64,000 nucleotides of DNA from Erythrobacter sp. (GTDB lineage Bacteria > Pseudomonadota > Alphaproteobacteria > Sphingomonadales > Sphingomonadaceae), in contig NZ_CP136573.1 in the NCBI RefSeq assembly GCF_035194505.1, forward strand, positions 1,785,001 to 1,849,000, given 5' to 3'. Below the pieces are notes generated by a model. It saw only the letters and a program-made list of their open reading frames with translations, was not told the DNA's origin and searched no databases. Each line of letters opens with the position of its first letter. The first letter of the stretch is position 1. Shown in pieces: positions 8,932-17,084 of the stretch. The translations under genes were made by a program, and so were the position numbers.

Positions 8932-9420
8932 CTACCATCCACTTTCCGCAGCAGCGGAAATCAGGCAGCCGTAGGCGGCATTGCGTGCCGCCAACCTTTC
9001 CTCCCCCTTGGCGAAAAGCGCCGCGCGCAGATCGACGTTGATCTGCTGGTTCGCCTCGCTGCGCCAGTCAACACCCCTGCCGGCGCAGCGCCAGCGCTGC
9101 AATCCGGCAGCCCCCTCAACCATAATCGCCACGCCTGCGCCGGGGAACTGCGCGTGCTTCAGGACCCGCTTAACACAGGCGCTGTCGTATGTTTCGTTCG
9201 CGAGGCAGTCAGCGAAGTCAGCGGCGTTCAGTTGGTTGGCCTCCCAGCGAAATTCGCCCTTCTGTTCTAGGTATGTAAGATAGGCGAGGAGCAGGGCGCG
9301 CGCGTCCGGATCGCGCGACAGCACTACAATGTTGATCGGCGGGGGTGGAGGCAGAGCAAAGGTATCGGCCGATATCGCCGCGACGGCGAACGCGAGAAAA
9401 GTTTTCAGATCTAGCTTCAT
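8932..9420 (-). CDS. hypothetical secreted protein, four cysteines
   Basis: The product is 162 aa. The N-terminus (MKLDLKTFLAFAVAAISADTFA) looks like a cleavable signal peptide and is followed by a short proline run. The rest is helical with cysteines at ADCLANETYDSACV, WRCAG and YGCLIS, probably paired in the periplasm. I do not recognise the family. It lies 221 bp upstream of the small DxLG protein on the same strand, so the two may be co-transcribed, and both flank the TPR-CHAT gene. Confidence 0.55.
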   Translation of the reverse strand: MKLDLKTFLAFAVAAISADTFALPPPPPINIVVLSRDPDARALLLAYLTYLEQKGEFRWEANQLNAADFADCLANETYDSACVKRVLKHAQFPGAGVAIMVEGAAGLQRWRCAGRGVDWRSEANQQINVDLRAALFAKGEERLAARNAAYGCLISAAAESGW

Positions 9421-9599
9421 GTGGCACCCCTGAATGGCGCTAGGCTCGGTCGCCGCAGCCGCAAGCGCATCGTGGAAACATCTCGAAGACGGCCTCTATC
9501 AAGTGACGTGCTCCCTTGATTGCTACCAGTCAAAAATAGAGTCTGGCTCCTTCATGATGGTCGTTTGATGGGATGGCAACGTATCTGGGGGCATGCCCC

Positions 9600-9711
9600 C
9601 AGACACGGTGGCCGGCGATCTCGGCTGGGGTCTTCCCACCCAGTATCGAGTGTGGCCTGACCGTGTTGCAATCGCACCGCTAGGCGACTAGGCAGAACCG
9701 GCCAAAGGCCA
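9600..9711 (-). pseudogene. 3' fragment of an IS3-family transposase orfB
   Basis: On the minus strand the sequence reads CDCNTVRPHSILGGKTPAEI, the diagnostic end of the IS3-family rve integrase (WRxxYNxxRPHSxLGxxTPxEF). An in-frame stop lies just upstream of it, and no catalytic DDE part is left. It is on the opposite strand from the orfA/orfB relic at 4.0 kb, so the two are separate events or were separated by an inversion. Between 9421 and 9600 nothing else was recognised. Confidence 0.65.
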
Positions 9712-9742
9712 GCGAAATCAACAATGTCTCGTCGAGGCATTA

Positions 9743-10051
9743 GTCGCGCAACCCCAGCCGCTGGGTGGTGAGCGCTTCTATGCCATCTGTCCTCTCAATG
9801 GCCAGCGCTGCACCGTACTCATCTTGCCACCCGGAGAGACGCTCTTCGCCTCGGTGCGCGGCTGGGGCGTGCCTTACTCCTCAACCCGAGAGCGCAAGGT
9901 CAGCAGAGCTGTGCGGACAATGCGCAAGATCGAGGGGCAGAAGATGTCCAAATACGCACGCATGCCCACTCGCGAGCAGCAATGGCGGCGCTGGATGAAA
10001 GCAGCTGACATCTACGACGCTTGGGAAGAGGGGCTGATGCAGTATTGGTAG
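9743..10051 (+). pseudogene. truncated zinc-finger-like hypothetical protein (5' end lost)
   Basis: An open frame without a convincing start reads LGGERFYAICPLNGQRCTVL, then LPPGETLFASVRGWGVPYSS, and ends with WRRWMKAADIYDAWEE. This resembles a common small alphaproteobacterial family (FxCPxTGRRCxVLxxPPGxxxFASRxAWG ... MRWRTYxRLxxRYDxYE) usually found near mobile DNA. The normal N-terminal half is absent, and the fragment starts next to the IS3 relic. I read it as a leftover gene cut by transposition. A TTG at 9824 could start a 75-aa product, but that would be less than half the usual length. Confidence 0.5.
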
Positions 10052-10399
10052 CAGGGCTGCGATGTTCCCGCCACTGCGGGGCGTCATATACTGGCCGTTT
10101 GCCGAATGAGTGTTTCGGCGAACAGGGGCGAAAAGCAGTTGCCCGATCAGCCCGTCGAAGACGGCAGCTGTCGACCCATACCCGGTCTTTCACTTCCGCC
10201 AAATTGAAAGTCTGGTTTCTAGAGAAGCTGACACCTCACCTCCGGGATCGCGGAGCGACCGTTCTCATGACTGGAACCGGGTGGTTGTGAGACCAATTCA
10301 AACCCGCTTGATTCGATGCAGCCACATCGATAACCGTCAGGGCAACGGGGCGAAGCAACCTCCCGTTCAGGCCGAGAAAAGCCCAAGCGTTGCCTCGTA

Positions 10400-10427
10400 A
10401 GCCTGCCGGGTTCGGCAGGCTGCTTTT
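10400..10427 (+). terminator. intrinsic terminator 12 nt before chrA
   Basis: A perfect 9-bp stem AGCCTGCCG / CGGCAGGCT with a 4-nt loop is followed by GCTTTTT. It lies just before the GTG start of the chromate transporter gene. No intact plus-strand gene precedes it that needs termination, so it could close the decayed region or act as an attenuator for chrA. Confidence 0.65.
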
Positions 10428-10439
10428 TGCGAGGTAGTC

Positions 10440-11759
10440 GTGCCCCACCCTGACATCGTCCCGAATATCCGCTTCACCGATCTGCTGCGGGCGTTTTCCC
10501 GCATCGGTCTGCTGAGTTTCGGCGGTCCGGCCGGACAGATCGCGCTGATGCACCGCGAGCTGGTTGAGGAGCGCGCCTGGATCGGCGAGGACGATTTTCT
10601 CCACGCGCTCAATTTCTGCCACCTTCTGCCCGGCCCGGAAGCCCAGCAACTTGCGACGTGGATCGGCTGGCGGTTGCATGGCTGGCGCGGCGGTCTGGCA
10701 GCGGGGCTGCTGTTCGTCATCCCGGGGGCGGCGATCATCCTTGCCCTGTCAATGCTCTATGCCATCGCCGCCAACCTCGGCTGGGTCGCTGCCCTCTTTC
10801 TCGGCGTGAAGGCCGCGGTGCTGGCGATTGTCGTGCAGGCATTGTTGCGGATCGCCGGACGCGCACTCGATACAGGCGTAAAGCGCGCGCTGGCGGTGGC
10901 GGCTTTCATCGGGCTGTTCCTGCTCGACTTGCCCTTTCCGCTGATTGTGCTGGGGGCAGGGGCGATCGGCATGGCGGTGGCAGCGACGCGGCCCGAATGG
11001 CTTGCGCTCAAGCAAGGCAAGGGAAGCCCCGACCTGCCTGCCCGTCCATGGCGCAGCACGATCAGCGCAATCATTCTGTGGGGTGCCGTCTGGGCTGCTC
11101 CGATGGCACTGATCGCACTGACGCTGGGGCAAGGCCATGTGCTGTGGCAGATCGGCGCGTTTTTCTCGCAGCTCGCAATCGTCACCTTCGGCGGCGCCTA
11201 TGCCGTGCTTGCCTACATGGCGCAGGAGGCGGTGCAGGGCTTCGGCTGGTTGCGAGCGGGGGAGATGGCCGACGGGCTGGGGCTCGCCGAGACGACGCCG
11301 GGACCGCTGATCCTCGTCACGCAATTCGTCGGCTACCTTGCTGCGTTCCGCGCACCCGAGCCGTTCTCGCCGCTGGTGGCCGGCGTGCTGGGCGCTGCCA
11401 TCACCACCTGGGTCACCTTCGCACCGTGCTTTATGTGGATCTTCGCATTCGCGCCGTGGATCGATCGGTTGGGCAATGCGGTGCGGATCAAGGGCGGGCT
11501 GGCCGCCGTCACGGCAGCAGTGGTTGGCGTCATTGGCAACCTGACCGCATGGTTTGCCCTGCACGTGCTGTTTGCAACGGTGGGCGAGACGCGATTTGGC
11601 CCGCTGCGACTACACGTGCCCGATTGGACGAGTTTTGACTGGCGCGCGGCTGCGCTCGCCGTGTTAGCCGGCATCATGGCCTTCGGGCTCAATTGGTCGG
11701 TGCTGCGCATACTTGGCGTCTGCGCCGCCGGGGGGCTGGCGTTAGGTCACCTGGTTTAG
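10440..11759 (+). CDS. chrA: chromate transporter ChrA, long two-domain form
   Basis: The product is 439 aa, the length of the long-chain CHR family with two homologous halves and about 10-12 membrane helices. Each half begins with the family signature: FSRIGLLSFGGPAGQIALMH near residue 20, and FFSQLAIVTFGGAYAVLAYM near residue 240. PGPEAQQLATWIG and TPGPLILVTQFVG are the matching second motifs. Members export chromate, powered by the proton gradient, from the inner membrane. The start is GTG. The gene stands alone without chrB or another resistance gene. A strong terminator hairpin sits directly upstream, which may limit read-through or regulate expression. It is convergent with, and abuts, the Amj-family gene. 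Confidence 0.92.
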   Translation: MPHPDIVPNIRFTDLLRAFSRIGLLSFGGPAGQIALMHRELVEERAWIGEDDFLHALNFCHLLPGPEAQQLATWIGWRLHGWRGGLAAGLLFVIPGAAIILALSMLYAIAANLGWVAALFLGVKAAVLAIVVQALLRIAGRALDTGVKRALAVAAFIGLFLLDLPFPLIVLGAGAIGMAVAATRPEWLALKQGKGSPDLPARPWRSTISAIILWGAVWAAPMALIALTLGQGHVLWQIGAFFSQLAIVTFGGAYAVLAYMAQEAVQGFGWLRAGEMADGLGLAETTPGPLILVTQFVGYLAAFRAPEPFSPLVAGVLGAAITTWVTFAPCFMWIFAFAPWIDRLGNAVRIKGGLAAVTAAVVGVIGNLTAWFALHVLFATVGETRFGPLRLHVPDWTSFDWRAAALAVLAGIMAFGLNWSVLRILGVCAAGGLALGHLV

Positions 11760-12559
11760 AGCCACCCGGCCGTCCACGCGATGACCACGGCAGCAGGCAC
11801 CAGCAACGCCTGCGCCATCAGCGTGCCGACAAGGCGGCTCAATGACACCCAGATCATCGCCCGCCGGAAGGTCGCTTCGCTCACGCTGCCATCGACCACG
11901 TCGTCGGTCAGCGCCGAGATCTGCGGGTCGATCAGCGCGAACAGCAATATCGTGGCAAAGCCGTTGACGATCGCGGTCATCTGCGAGGCGGTGACGCGAA
12001 ATTCAGGGACGAGAAAGCCCGCATAGAGCGAGGCCAGCACCCCCACCGCCAGTAGCCCCTGCGCCGCAGCGTTGGCGGCGAGCACAGTCCAGCTCACCCC
12101 GCGCGGCTTGGACAGCGACCGCAACGTCTCGCCCGAGGGAATGGCGATGGAATCGCGCAGCGTAGCAAGGCCCGCCGGGGTCATGCTGGCAAGGATCAGC
12201 CGGGTGGTCGAGCGCCGCGCCTGAAAGAAGGTGATCGCGGCAGCAAACAGCCGCTGGCCGGTCGGCACCAGCACGATACCGAGCGCGACCGCCGCCGCGG
12301 CCGAGAACAGCACCAGCCTGAGATCCCACAGCAGCGCCTCGGCCCCGCCGCTCGCCAGCGCGGTCTCGATCCGCTTGGCTAGGAAAGGCCCGAGGAACCC
12401 GTTCGAGGTGCGCGAGACCAACAGCAGGATGTTGAACAGCGCAAAGCTAAGCGCGATCCGCCCGGTGCGCACCCCGGCAATCCGTGCCGCATAGGCGAGC
12501 GCGCCGATCAGGTTGATCACCACGGTCAGCGCGCAGATCAATAGTAGTTCGGTATCCAC
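11756..12559 (-). CDS. Amj-family lipid II flippase-like membrane protein
   Basis: The product is 267 aa with about six membrane helices. Conserved opening segments LTVVINLIGALAYAARIAGV, RIALSFALFNILLLVSRTSN and FLGPFLAKRIE match the Amj (YdaH, DUF2837) family. Bacillus subtilis Amj can replace MurJ in flipping lipid II across the inner membrane. That role is known for the family; here it is inferred by similarity. The setting is unusual for a cell-wall gene: it follows a TauE/SafE exporter and a TonB receptor on the same strand, in a locus headed by a YezD-like protein and an Rrf2 regulator. It could be co-transcribed with them. Confidence 0.85.
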   Translation of the reverse strand: MDTELLLICALTVVINLIGALAYAARIAGVRTGRIALSFALFNILLLVSRTSNGFLGPFLAKRIETALASGGAEALLWDLRLVLFSAAAAVALGIVLVPTGQRLFAAAITFFQARRSTTRLILASMTPAGLATLRDSIAIPSGETLRSLSKPRGVSWTVLAANAAAQGLLAVGVLASLYAGFLVPEFRVTASQMTAIVNGFATILLFALIDPQISALTDDVVDGSVSEATFRRAMIWVSLSRLVGTLMAQALLVPAAVVIAWTAGWL

Positions 12560-12586
12560 GGACTGGCCTTGTTTCGGTGTTGGGCG

Positions 12587-13360
12587 CTAGACTGCGAGCC
12601 ACGCCTTGTAGATGCTGTAGCTGCTGGTGACGATCAGCACCACGGCAACTACCAGCAAAAGGACGCGCGGCTGGACACGGCTGGCCAGCAGCGCCCCGAA
12701 CGGCGCGGCGATCACCCCGCCGATGATGAGCCCCACGGTGATCAGCGTGAAGGCGGCAAAGCCGAGCGTGGCAATGAAGGCGATCGAGATGGACAGGGTC
12801 AGCAGGAACTCGGCCGAATTGACTGTCCCGATAACCTTGCGCGGATCGCCGCCCTGCACCAGCAGGTTCGATGTCACCACGGGCCCCCAGCCGCCCCCGC
12901 CCGCCGCGTCGAGAAAACCGCCTGCCGCCGCCAGCGGGCGAGTGTAGCGCGGGTCCTCGAACTTGGGCGTCGACAGCCGGATGCCGCGCCACAGCAGATA
13001 GAAGCCGATACCCGTCAGGTAGAGCATCACGAAAGGCCGCGCCGCCGAAGCATCGATGCTCGACAGCAGATAAGCGCCCGTCACCCCGCCCAGCACGCCG
13101 AAGGGGACCAGCCGCTTGAACAGCCCCCAATCGACATTGCGGTGCCAGATATGGCTCGCGCCCGAGGCACCGGTGGTGAACAGCTCCACAAGGTGCACGC
13201 TCGCCGAGGCGGTCGCTGGCGGCACGCCGAGCGCGCTCACCAGCAGGGTCTGGGTGATGACCCCGAAGGCCATGCCCAGCGCCCCGTCGATCATCTGCGC
13301 CGCCATGCCGATGGCGATGAAGGGCGCGATTTCGATCAGGAGGGGGAGAAAATCAGGCAT
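12587..13360 (-). CDS. TauE/SafE family sulfite/organosulfur exporter-like permease
   Basis: The product is 257 aa with seven to eight predicted helices in two repeats. IAPFIAIGMAAQMIDGALGM and the glycine-rich repeats GFLDAAGGGGWGP and GVIAAPFGALLASRV are typical of TauE/SafE (COG0730). Family members move sulfite, sulfonates, sulfoacetate or related anions through the inner membrane. It lies 27 bp downstream of Amj's start and 29 bp from the TonB receptor stop, so receptor, permease and Amj look like one transcription unit. The association with a YezD-like protein and an Rrf2 regulator supports a sulfur role. Confidence 0.88.
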   Translation of the reverse strand: MPDFLPLLIEIAPFIAIGMAAQMIDGALGMAFGVITQTLLVSALGVPPATASASVHLVELFTTGASGASHIWHRNVDWGLFKRLVPFGVLGGVTGAYLLSSIDASAARPFVMLYLTGIGFYLLWRGIRLSTPKFEDPRYTRPLAAAGGFLDAAGGGGWGPVVTSNLLVQGGDPRKVIGTVNSAEFLLTLSISIAFIATLGFAAFTLITVGLIIGGVIAAPFGALLASRVQPRVLLLVVAVVLIVTSSYSIYKAWLAV

Positions 13361-13389
13361 GAGGTGGTCCTCTTTGCGTGCTGGCAGGG

Positions 13390-15828
13390 CTAGAAGGTGA
13401 TCGAGGCTGTCGCGCCCCAGGTGCGTGGATCTCCGGGAAGCCCAGCGATCAGCCCGGTGTTGCCCGGACCGACGAAGAGCTGTTCGAAATAATCCTCGTC
13501 AAACGCGTTCCTCACCCAGGCAAACAGATTCAGTCCGTCATCTGCACGGAAACCGAGGCGGAAATTGGACAGACTGTAGCCATCGACCAAGGTGTAGATC
13601 GAAGGCGAGGGGTTGGAAGAGAAGCTCGAGCGGTAAGATCCGTCATAGCCGAGATAGACCTCGCCCGGCTTGCCGAGGAAGGTAGCGGGCTCATTTGCCT
13701 CCGCCCCGAAAGAGAAAGCCCATTTCGACACGCCCGGCAGGCGCTGGCCGGAAATGTCGCAATTGGGCGGACTGATGCCGCCGGGTGTGCCGGGAGCGGA
13801 CGGCGTTTGCCCCGGCGCGGCGGTTGTGCCGCCCGACAATTCGGGCGGGCAGGGCGCATCGACAAAGCGCACATACTTGGCGTCGGTATAGGCCGCGTTC
13901 GCATAGGCATTGAGGCGCTGGCTCGGGCGGATGCTGAAATCGGCTTCGATCCCCTGTGATCGCACCTTGCCCGCATTGGCAAGAAACCCGCGCAGCACGC
14001 CGAACTGGCCGTTGTTCACGGTTGCCTGATAATCGCGGATGTCGGTGCGGAAGGCGGCGAGATTGAGCGTCGCCTTGCGGTTCCAGAATTGGCTCTTGAG
14101 GCCGATCTCGAAGTGATCGACCTGTTCAGGCCGGATCGTGCCTGCTGCTGCGATCGGCTGGCCATTGGCGTCGGTCGGCAACCCGTTCTGGTTGATCCCG
14201 ATGGTCTTGAAGCTCTTGGCATAGGTGCCATAGGCCAGCACATCGGGGACGACTTCATAGCTGAGCGTCAGATCGTAGGTGAGGTTCCAGTCGGTATCCG
14301 CAGGCGCGCTGGTCTGGGGCGTGAACACCCCCAGCTGTGCACGGGAACGTGCATCGGTTTCCGCGCCGGTCAGCTCCACGCCGGTGCCGGTGAACACCCG
14401 GCGCTGGTAGAAGCCCGACTTCTTGTCATAGTTCAGACGCGCGCCCGGCTGGATGGTGAAGGCATCGGTCACCTTCCAGCTCAGCTGCCCGAACAACGCC
14501 GCGCTGGTGCTCTTGAGAAACTGCGTGTTGCGCGCGGTGAGGCCGTTCAGAACGCTCGGATCGTTCGACAGCACGTTATTGGGGGCAATCGTCCAGCGGC
14601 TGGAATTGATGCCGTGCTGTTCGGTCCCCTGCGTGTCAATCCGCTGGTTGAAAGCGAAGGCCCCGAGCACGAAGTCGAACGTGTCGCCGGTATAGGCGTA
14701 GCGGACTTCCTGCGTGAACTGATCCTGTTGCGAGGGGTTCTGCGACAGGGCGACGATCGAAAGTCCGGTAAAGTCGCGGTCGTTTTCCGGCTTCCAGTCC
14801 CAGTATCGCCAGGCGCTGACCGAGGTGAAGGTGCCCGGTCCCACGTCCCACGTGATCTTCAGCGCCGCGCCGGCGATGACGTTGCCCGCGTTGAGATTGC
14901 TGTCGAGATCGGTCAGCCGGTCAAACGGATTGGTGGACGGCGGCGCGTAGTTCTGCGCTGCGGCCAGCGCGGCAAACTGGCGGTTCAATGGCCGCTGGGT
15001 CGCGCCGGTGCGCACGAACACCGAACCGCAGCACACCGCATCCTGCTTGTTGTAATCGCCCACCAGCTTGATCTTGAGATCGCTCGTCGGCTCCCACAAA
15101 AGCTGGGCGCGAAGGCCGATATTGTCGAGGCTCTGGATGTTCTCGCCAGTGGTGACATTGCGGATCGTGCCGTTGCGGCTGGTTCCCGAGAACGCGACCC
15201 GCGCCGCAACCGTCTCCGACAGCGGCCCGGAGACGGCAAGCCGCGCCTGCTGGAAGTTGTAGTTGCCGACACTCACCTCGGCGCGGCCCTCGAAGTCGAA
15301 GGTCGGCTGGTTGGTCTGGATGTTGATCGCGCCTGCGGTGGTATTCTTGCCGTAGAGCGTCCCCTGCGGCCCGCGCAGCACTTCGATCTGCGCCACATCG
15401 AGGAAATCGAACGTGGCCGAGGCGACTCGCGAGTAATAGACATCGTCCACATAGATGCCGACACCCTGCTCGAACCCGTCACTGGTGAGCCCGAAGGGCA
15501 CGCCAAGGCCGCGGATGTTGACCGCGGTGTTGCGCGGGTTGGAGGAATAGAACTGCAAGGTCGGTGCGAGCTGCTGGAGGCGGTTCACGTTGAACGCCCC
15601 GGTCTCGTCCAGCTGCTGAGCCCCCAGCACCGACACCGCTAGAGGAATGTCCTGCGCGCTTTCGGAGCGGCGGCGGGCGGTGACGATGATGTCATTGCTG
15701 TCCTGCTCTTCCTCGACGGTGGGGGTCGGGTCGGCAGGTATCTCGTCCTGCGCATGGGCGGGGGTGGAAAGCAGAGCGGTCAGCCCTGCGCCGAGCAGCA
15801 GGGCGCTGCGGATGGAAATCGAATACAT
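13390..15828 (-). CDS. TonB-dependent receptor, sulfur-locus associated
   Basis: The product is 812 aa from the ATG at 15828, which gives a signal peptide (MYSISIRSALLLGAGLTAL, cut after AHA). The TonB-box-like segment is NDIIVTARRR. A plug domain (IPLAVSVLGAQQLD, VNIRGLGVP, VLRGPQGTLYGKNTTAGAIN) precedes a 22-strand barrel that ends in an aromatic strand (WGATASITF). It would carry a substrate across the outer membrane using TonB energy. The next gene is a TauE/SafE permease and the preceding one a YezD-like protein, so an organosulfur compound (sulfonate or sulfate ester) is a reasonable guess. Confidence 0.93.
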   Translation of the reverse strand: MYSISIRSALLLGAGLTALLSTPAHAQDEIPADPTPTVEEEQDSNDIIVTARRRSESAQDIPLAVSVLGAQQLDETGAFNVNRLQQLAPTLQFYSSNPRNTAVNIRGLGVPFGLTSDGFEQGVGIYVDDVYYSRVASATFDFLDVAQIEVLRGPQGTLYGKNTTAGAINIQTNQPTFDFEGRAEVSVGNYNFQQARLAVSGPLSETVAARVAFSGTSRNGTIRNVTTGENIQSLDNIGLRAQLLWEPTSDLKIKLVGDYNKQDAVCCGSVFVRTGATQRPLNRQFAALAAAQNYAPPSTNPFDRLTDLDSNLNAGNVIAGAALKITWDVGPGTFTSVSAWRYWDWKPENDRDFTGLSIVALSQNPSQQDQFTQEVRYAYTGDTFDFVLGAFAFNQRIDTQGTEQHGINSSRWTIAPNNVLSNDPSVLNGLTARNTQFLKSTSAALFGQLSWKVTDAFTIQPGARLNYDKKSGFYQRRVFTGTGVELTGAETDARSRAQLGVFTPQTSAPADTDWNLTYDLTLSYEVVPDVLAYGTYAKSFKTIGINQNGLPTDANGQPIAAAGTIRPEQVDHFEIGLKSQFWNRKATLNLAAFRTDIRDYQATVNNGQFGVLRGFLANAGKVRSQGIEADFSIRPSQRLNAYANAAYTDAKYVRFVDAPCPPELSGGTTAAPGQTPSAPGTPGGISPPNCDISGQRLPGVSKWAFSFGAEANEPATFLGKPGEVYLGYDGSYRSSFSSNPSPSIYTLVDGYSLSNFRLGFRADDGLNLFAWVRNAFDEDYFEQLFVGPGNTGLIAGLPGDPRTWGATASITF

Positions 15829-15915
15829 GGTCTCGCCTTTGCAAGCGGGCATGCATCCGGTGGTCCGGTCTGCCAGTCCCTGTTGATGTGTGGTGATGCT
15901 GGATCACGGTGCCGA

Positions 15916-16083
15916 TCAATCGGTCAGCCGCTTCCTTTCGGTCACGTCGATCTGCATGACCTTGCCGTCGTGCACGGTCAGCTGGATCGCGCCGTAGCGC
16001 AGGCGGCCAAGCGCCTCGCTGACCAGCGCCAGAGCGTCAGGCAGAATCCCGCCTGCGCCAGATTGTTGCTCGTTACGGTCCAT
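15916..16083 (-). CDS. YezD-like small protein (DUF2292)
   Basis: The product is 55 aa from the ATG at 16083, which follows an AAAGG site; the frame is open 23 codons further but without a site. The core LGRLRYGAIQLTVHDGKVMQ is the hallmark of DUF2292 / YezD: (I)RYGxxxITIHDGxVxQIExTEKxRL. These very small proteins recur in sulfur assimilation operons across bacteria. Their biochemistry is unresolved. It lies between the Rrf2 gene and the TonB receptor on the same strand, 87 bp before the receptor start. Confidence 0.82.
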   Translation of the reverse strand: MDRNEQQSGAGGILPDALALVSEALGRLRYGAIQLTVHDGKVMQIDVTERKRLTD

Positions 16084-16224
16084 GAATGGGCCTTTCGTTA
16101 CACGGATTCGGTCCGCAACGAAGAAACTAATCTCAAGCGATTTGATTGACAATAGGCAAGGCAGACAGATTTTCTGTGCACCGATGAAAGGTTAGGTTTG
16201 TGCGCCGAGTCGAGGCGGAGGCCG

Positions 16225-16665
16225 TCAGAAGTCCTCGGCGGTAAACGCCGGCACCGGAGCGATCGGATCGGACAGTCGGATGCCATCGAGGATCTGCGCC
16301 GTCCGGTCGCGCACGTCGAGCAACAGCGCGCGCGTCCTGCACTCGCCTTCATCGAGGCAGTTCTTGCACGTCTCGTGTGCATAGCGGCTGGCGCACGGCA
16401 CCAGCGCCAGGGAACCGCGCATGTGGCGGATGAGATCGCCATAGGTGATGTCGATCGGCGGGATCGCAAGCCAGTAACCCCCGTCACGCCCGCGCTGGGA
16501 TTCGACAAGCCCTGCGCGGGTAAGCTCGGACAGGATGACGGTCAGGAACTTGGCCGGGATGTTCTGCGCCTCGGCAATCGCCGCCAGCTGCACCGGACCT
16601 TCGCCATAATGATCGGCGAGGTGCTGCATCGCTCTGATCGCGTAGCGGGTCTTCTGGGACAGCAT
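16225..16665 (-). CDS. Rrf2-family regulator with four clustered cysteines
   Basis: The product is 146 aa from the ATG at 16665, where MLSQKTRYAIRAMQHLADHY is the typical Rrf2 opening; the longer frame upstream adds no family sequence. The winged helix contains IAEAQNIPAKFLTVILSELT and RGRDGGYWLA. Cysteines at 91, 100, 103 and 109 sit where IscR, NsrR and RirA carry their three cluster ligands, but with spacing CX8CX2CX5C and one extra cysteine. It may sense Fe-S, redox or sulfur status; CymR, a sulfur regulator, belongs to the same family. It heads the sulfur locus and probably controls the YezD-TonB-TauE genes across the 141-bp gap. Confidence 0.88.
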   Translation of the reverse strand: MLSQKTRYAIRAMQHLADHYGEGPVQLAAIAEAQNIPAKFLTVILSELTRAGLVESQRGRDGGYWLAIPPIDITYGDLIRHMRGSLALVPCASRYAHETCKNCLDEGECRTRALLLDVRDRTAQILDGIRLSDPIAPVPAFTAEDF

Positions 16666-16995
16666 GGCGAATTGTCTATCTGCCAGGTAGGCAATGAGGT
16701 CAAGCCATCTGGCATTCAGGTGTTGAACTAGATGGCGGCTTTGGTTCCGATTACGGACTCCCGGATTCCAGAAAGCCAACCCCGAACAGCAGCCGTCTGC
16801 GCTCCTGCGCATGGTAGTATCCACTTTTGGCAATATCAGTCATTCGGCATAGCGTTCGGACTGACCGCAATGTCCCAGAACCGGCAATTGAGACCCGCTG
16901 GTCCCCTGCGCGGGGCGATCTCAGGGTCAACGTTTTCAAACTTCGATTTCCTGGTCGAGTTGGGGGCTGGGCTCTAGCTGAAAAGCCCGAAACAT
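16666..16995. other. intergenic region left of the island
   Basis: No gene recognised here. It contains the promoter side of the Rrf2 gene and the left flank of the 19-bp repeat. I looked for a tRNA or tmRNA 3' end next to the repeat, since such ends are common integration targets, and did not find one. Confidence 0.4.
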
Positions 16996-17014
16996 AGGCA
17001 CACCGTACGCGACC
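16996..17014 (+). repeat. left 19-bp direct repeat, probable attL
   Basis: The sequence AGGCACACCGTACGCGACC is identical, in the same orientation, to positions 27016-27034. Flanking bases differ on both sides (T/C before, T/A after), so the identity ends exactly at 19 bp. It lies 70 bp before the first tyrosine recombinase, as expected for an attachment site. Confidence 0.75.
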
Positions 17015-17084
17015 TTGTCGCAGCAATAGAAAATAAACCATTGGATTGCCGTGAATTAGTTCCTTCTATGAAGGAGCAAGATCG

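Noticed and set aside
3999..9711. The two IS3 pieces as ends of a single insertion sequence split by the CHAT region.
   Set aside because: They lie on opposite strands, so one simple insertion with later cargo cannot explain both without an inversion.
16940..17040. A tRNA or tmRNA 3' end as the integration target of the island.
   Set aside because: No cloverleaf, T-arm or CCA-type end was found next to either 19-bp repeat.
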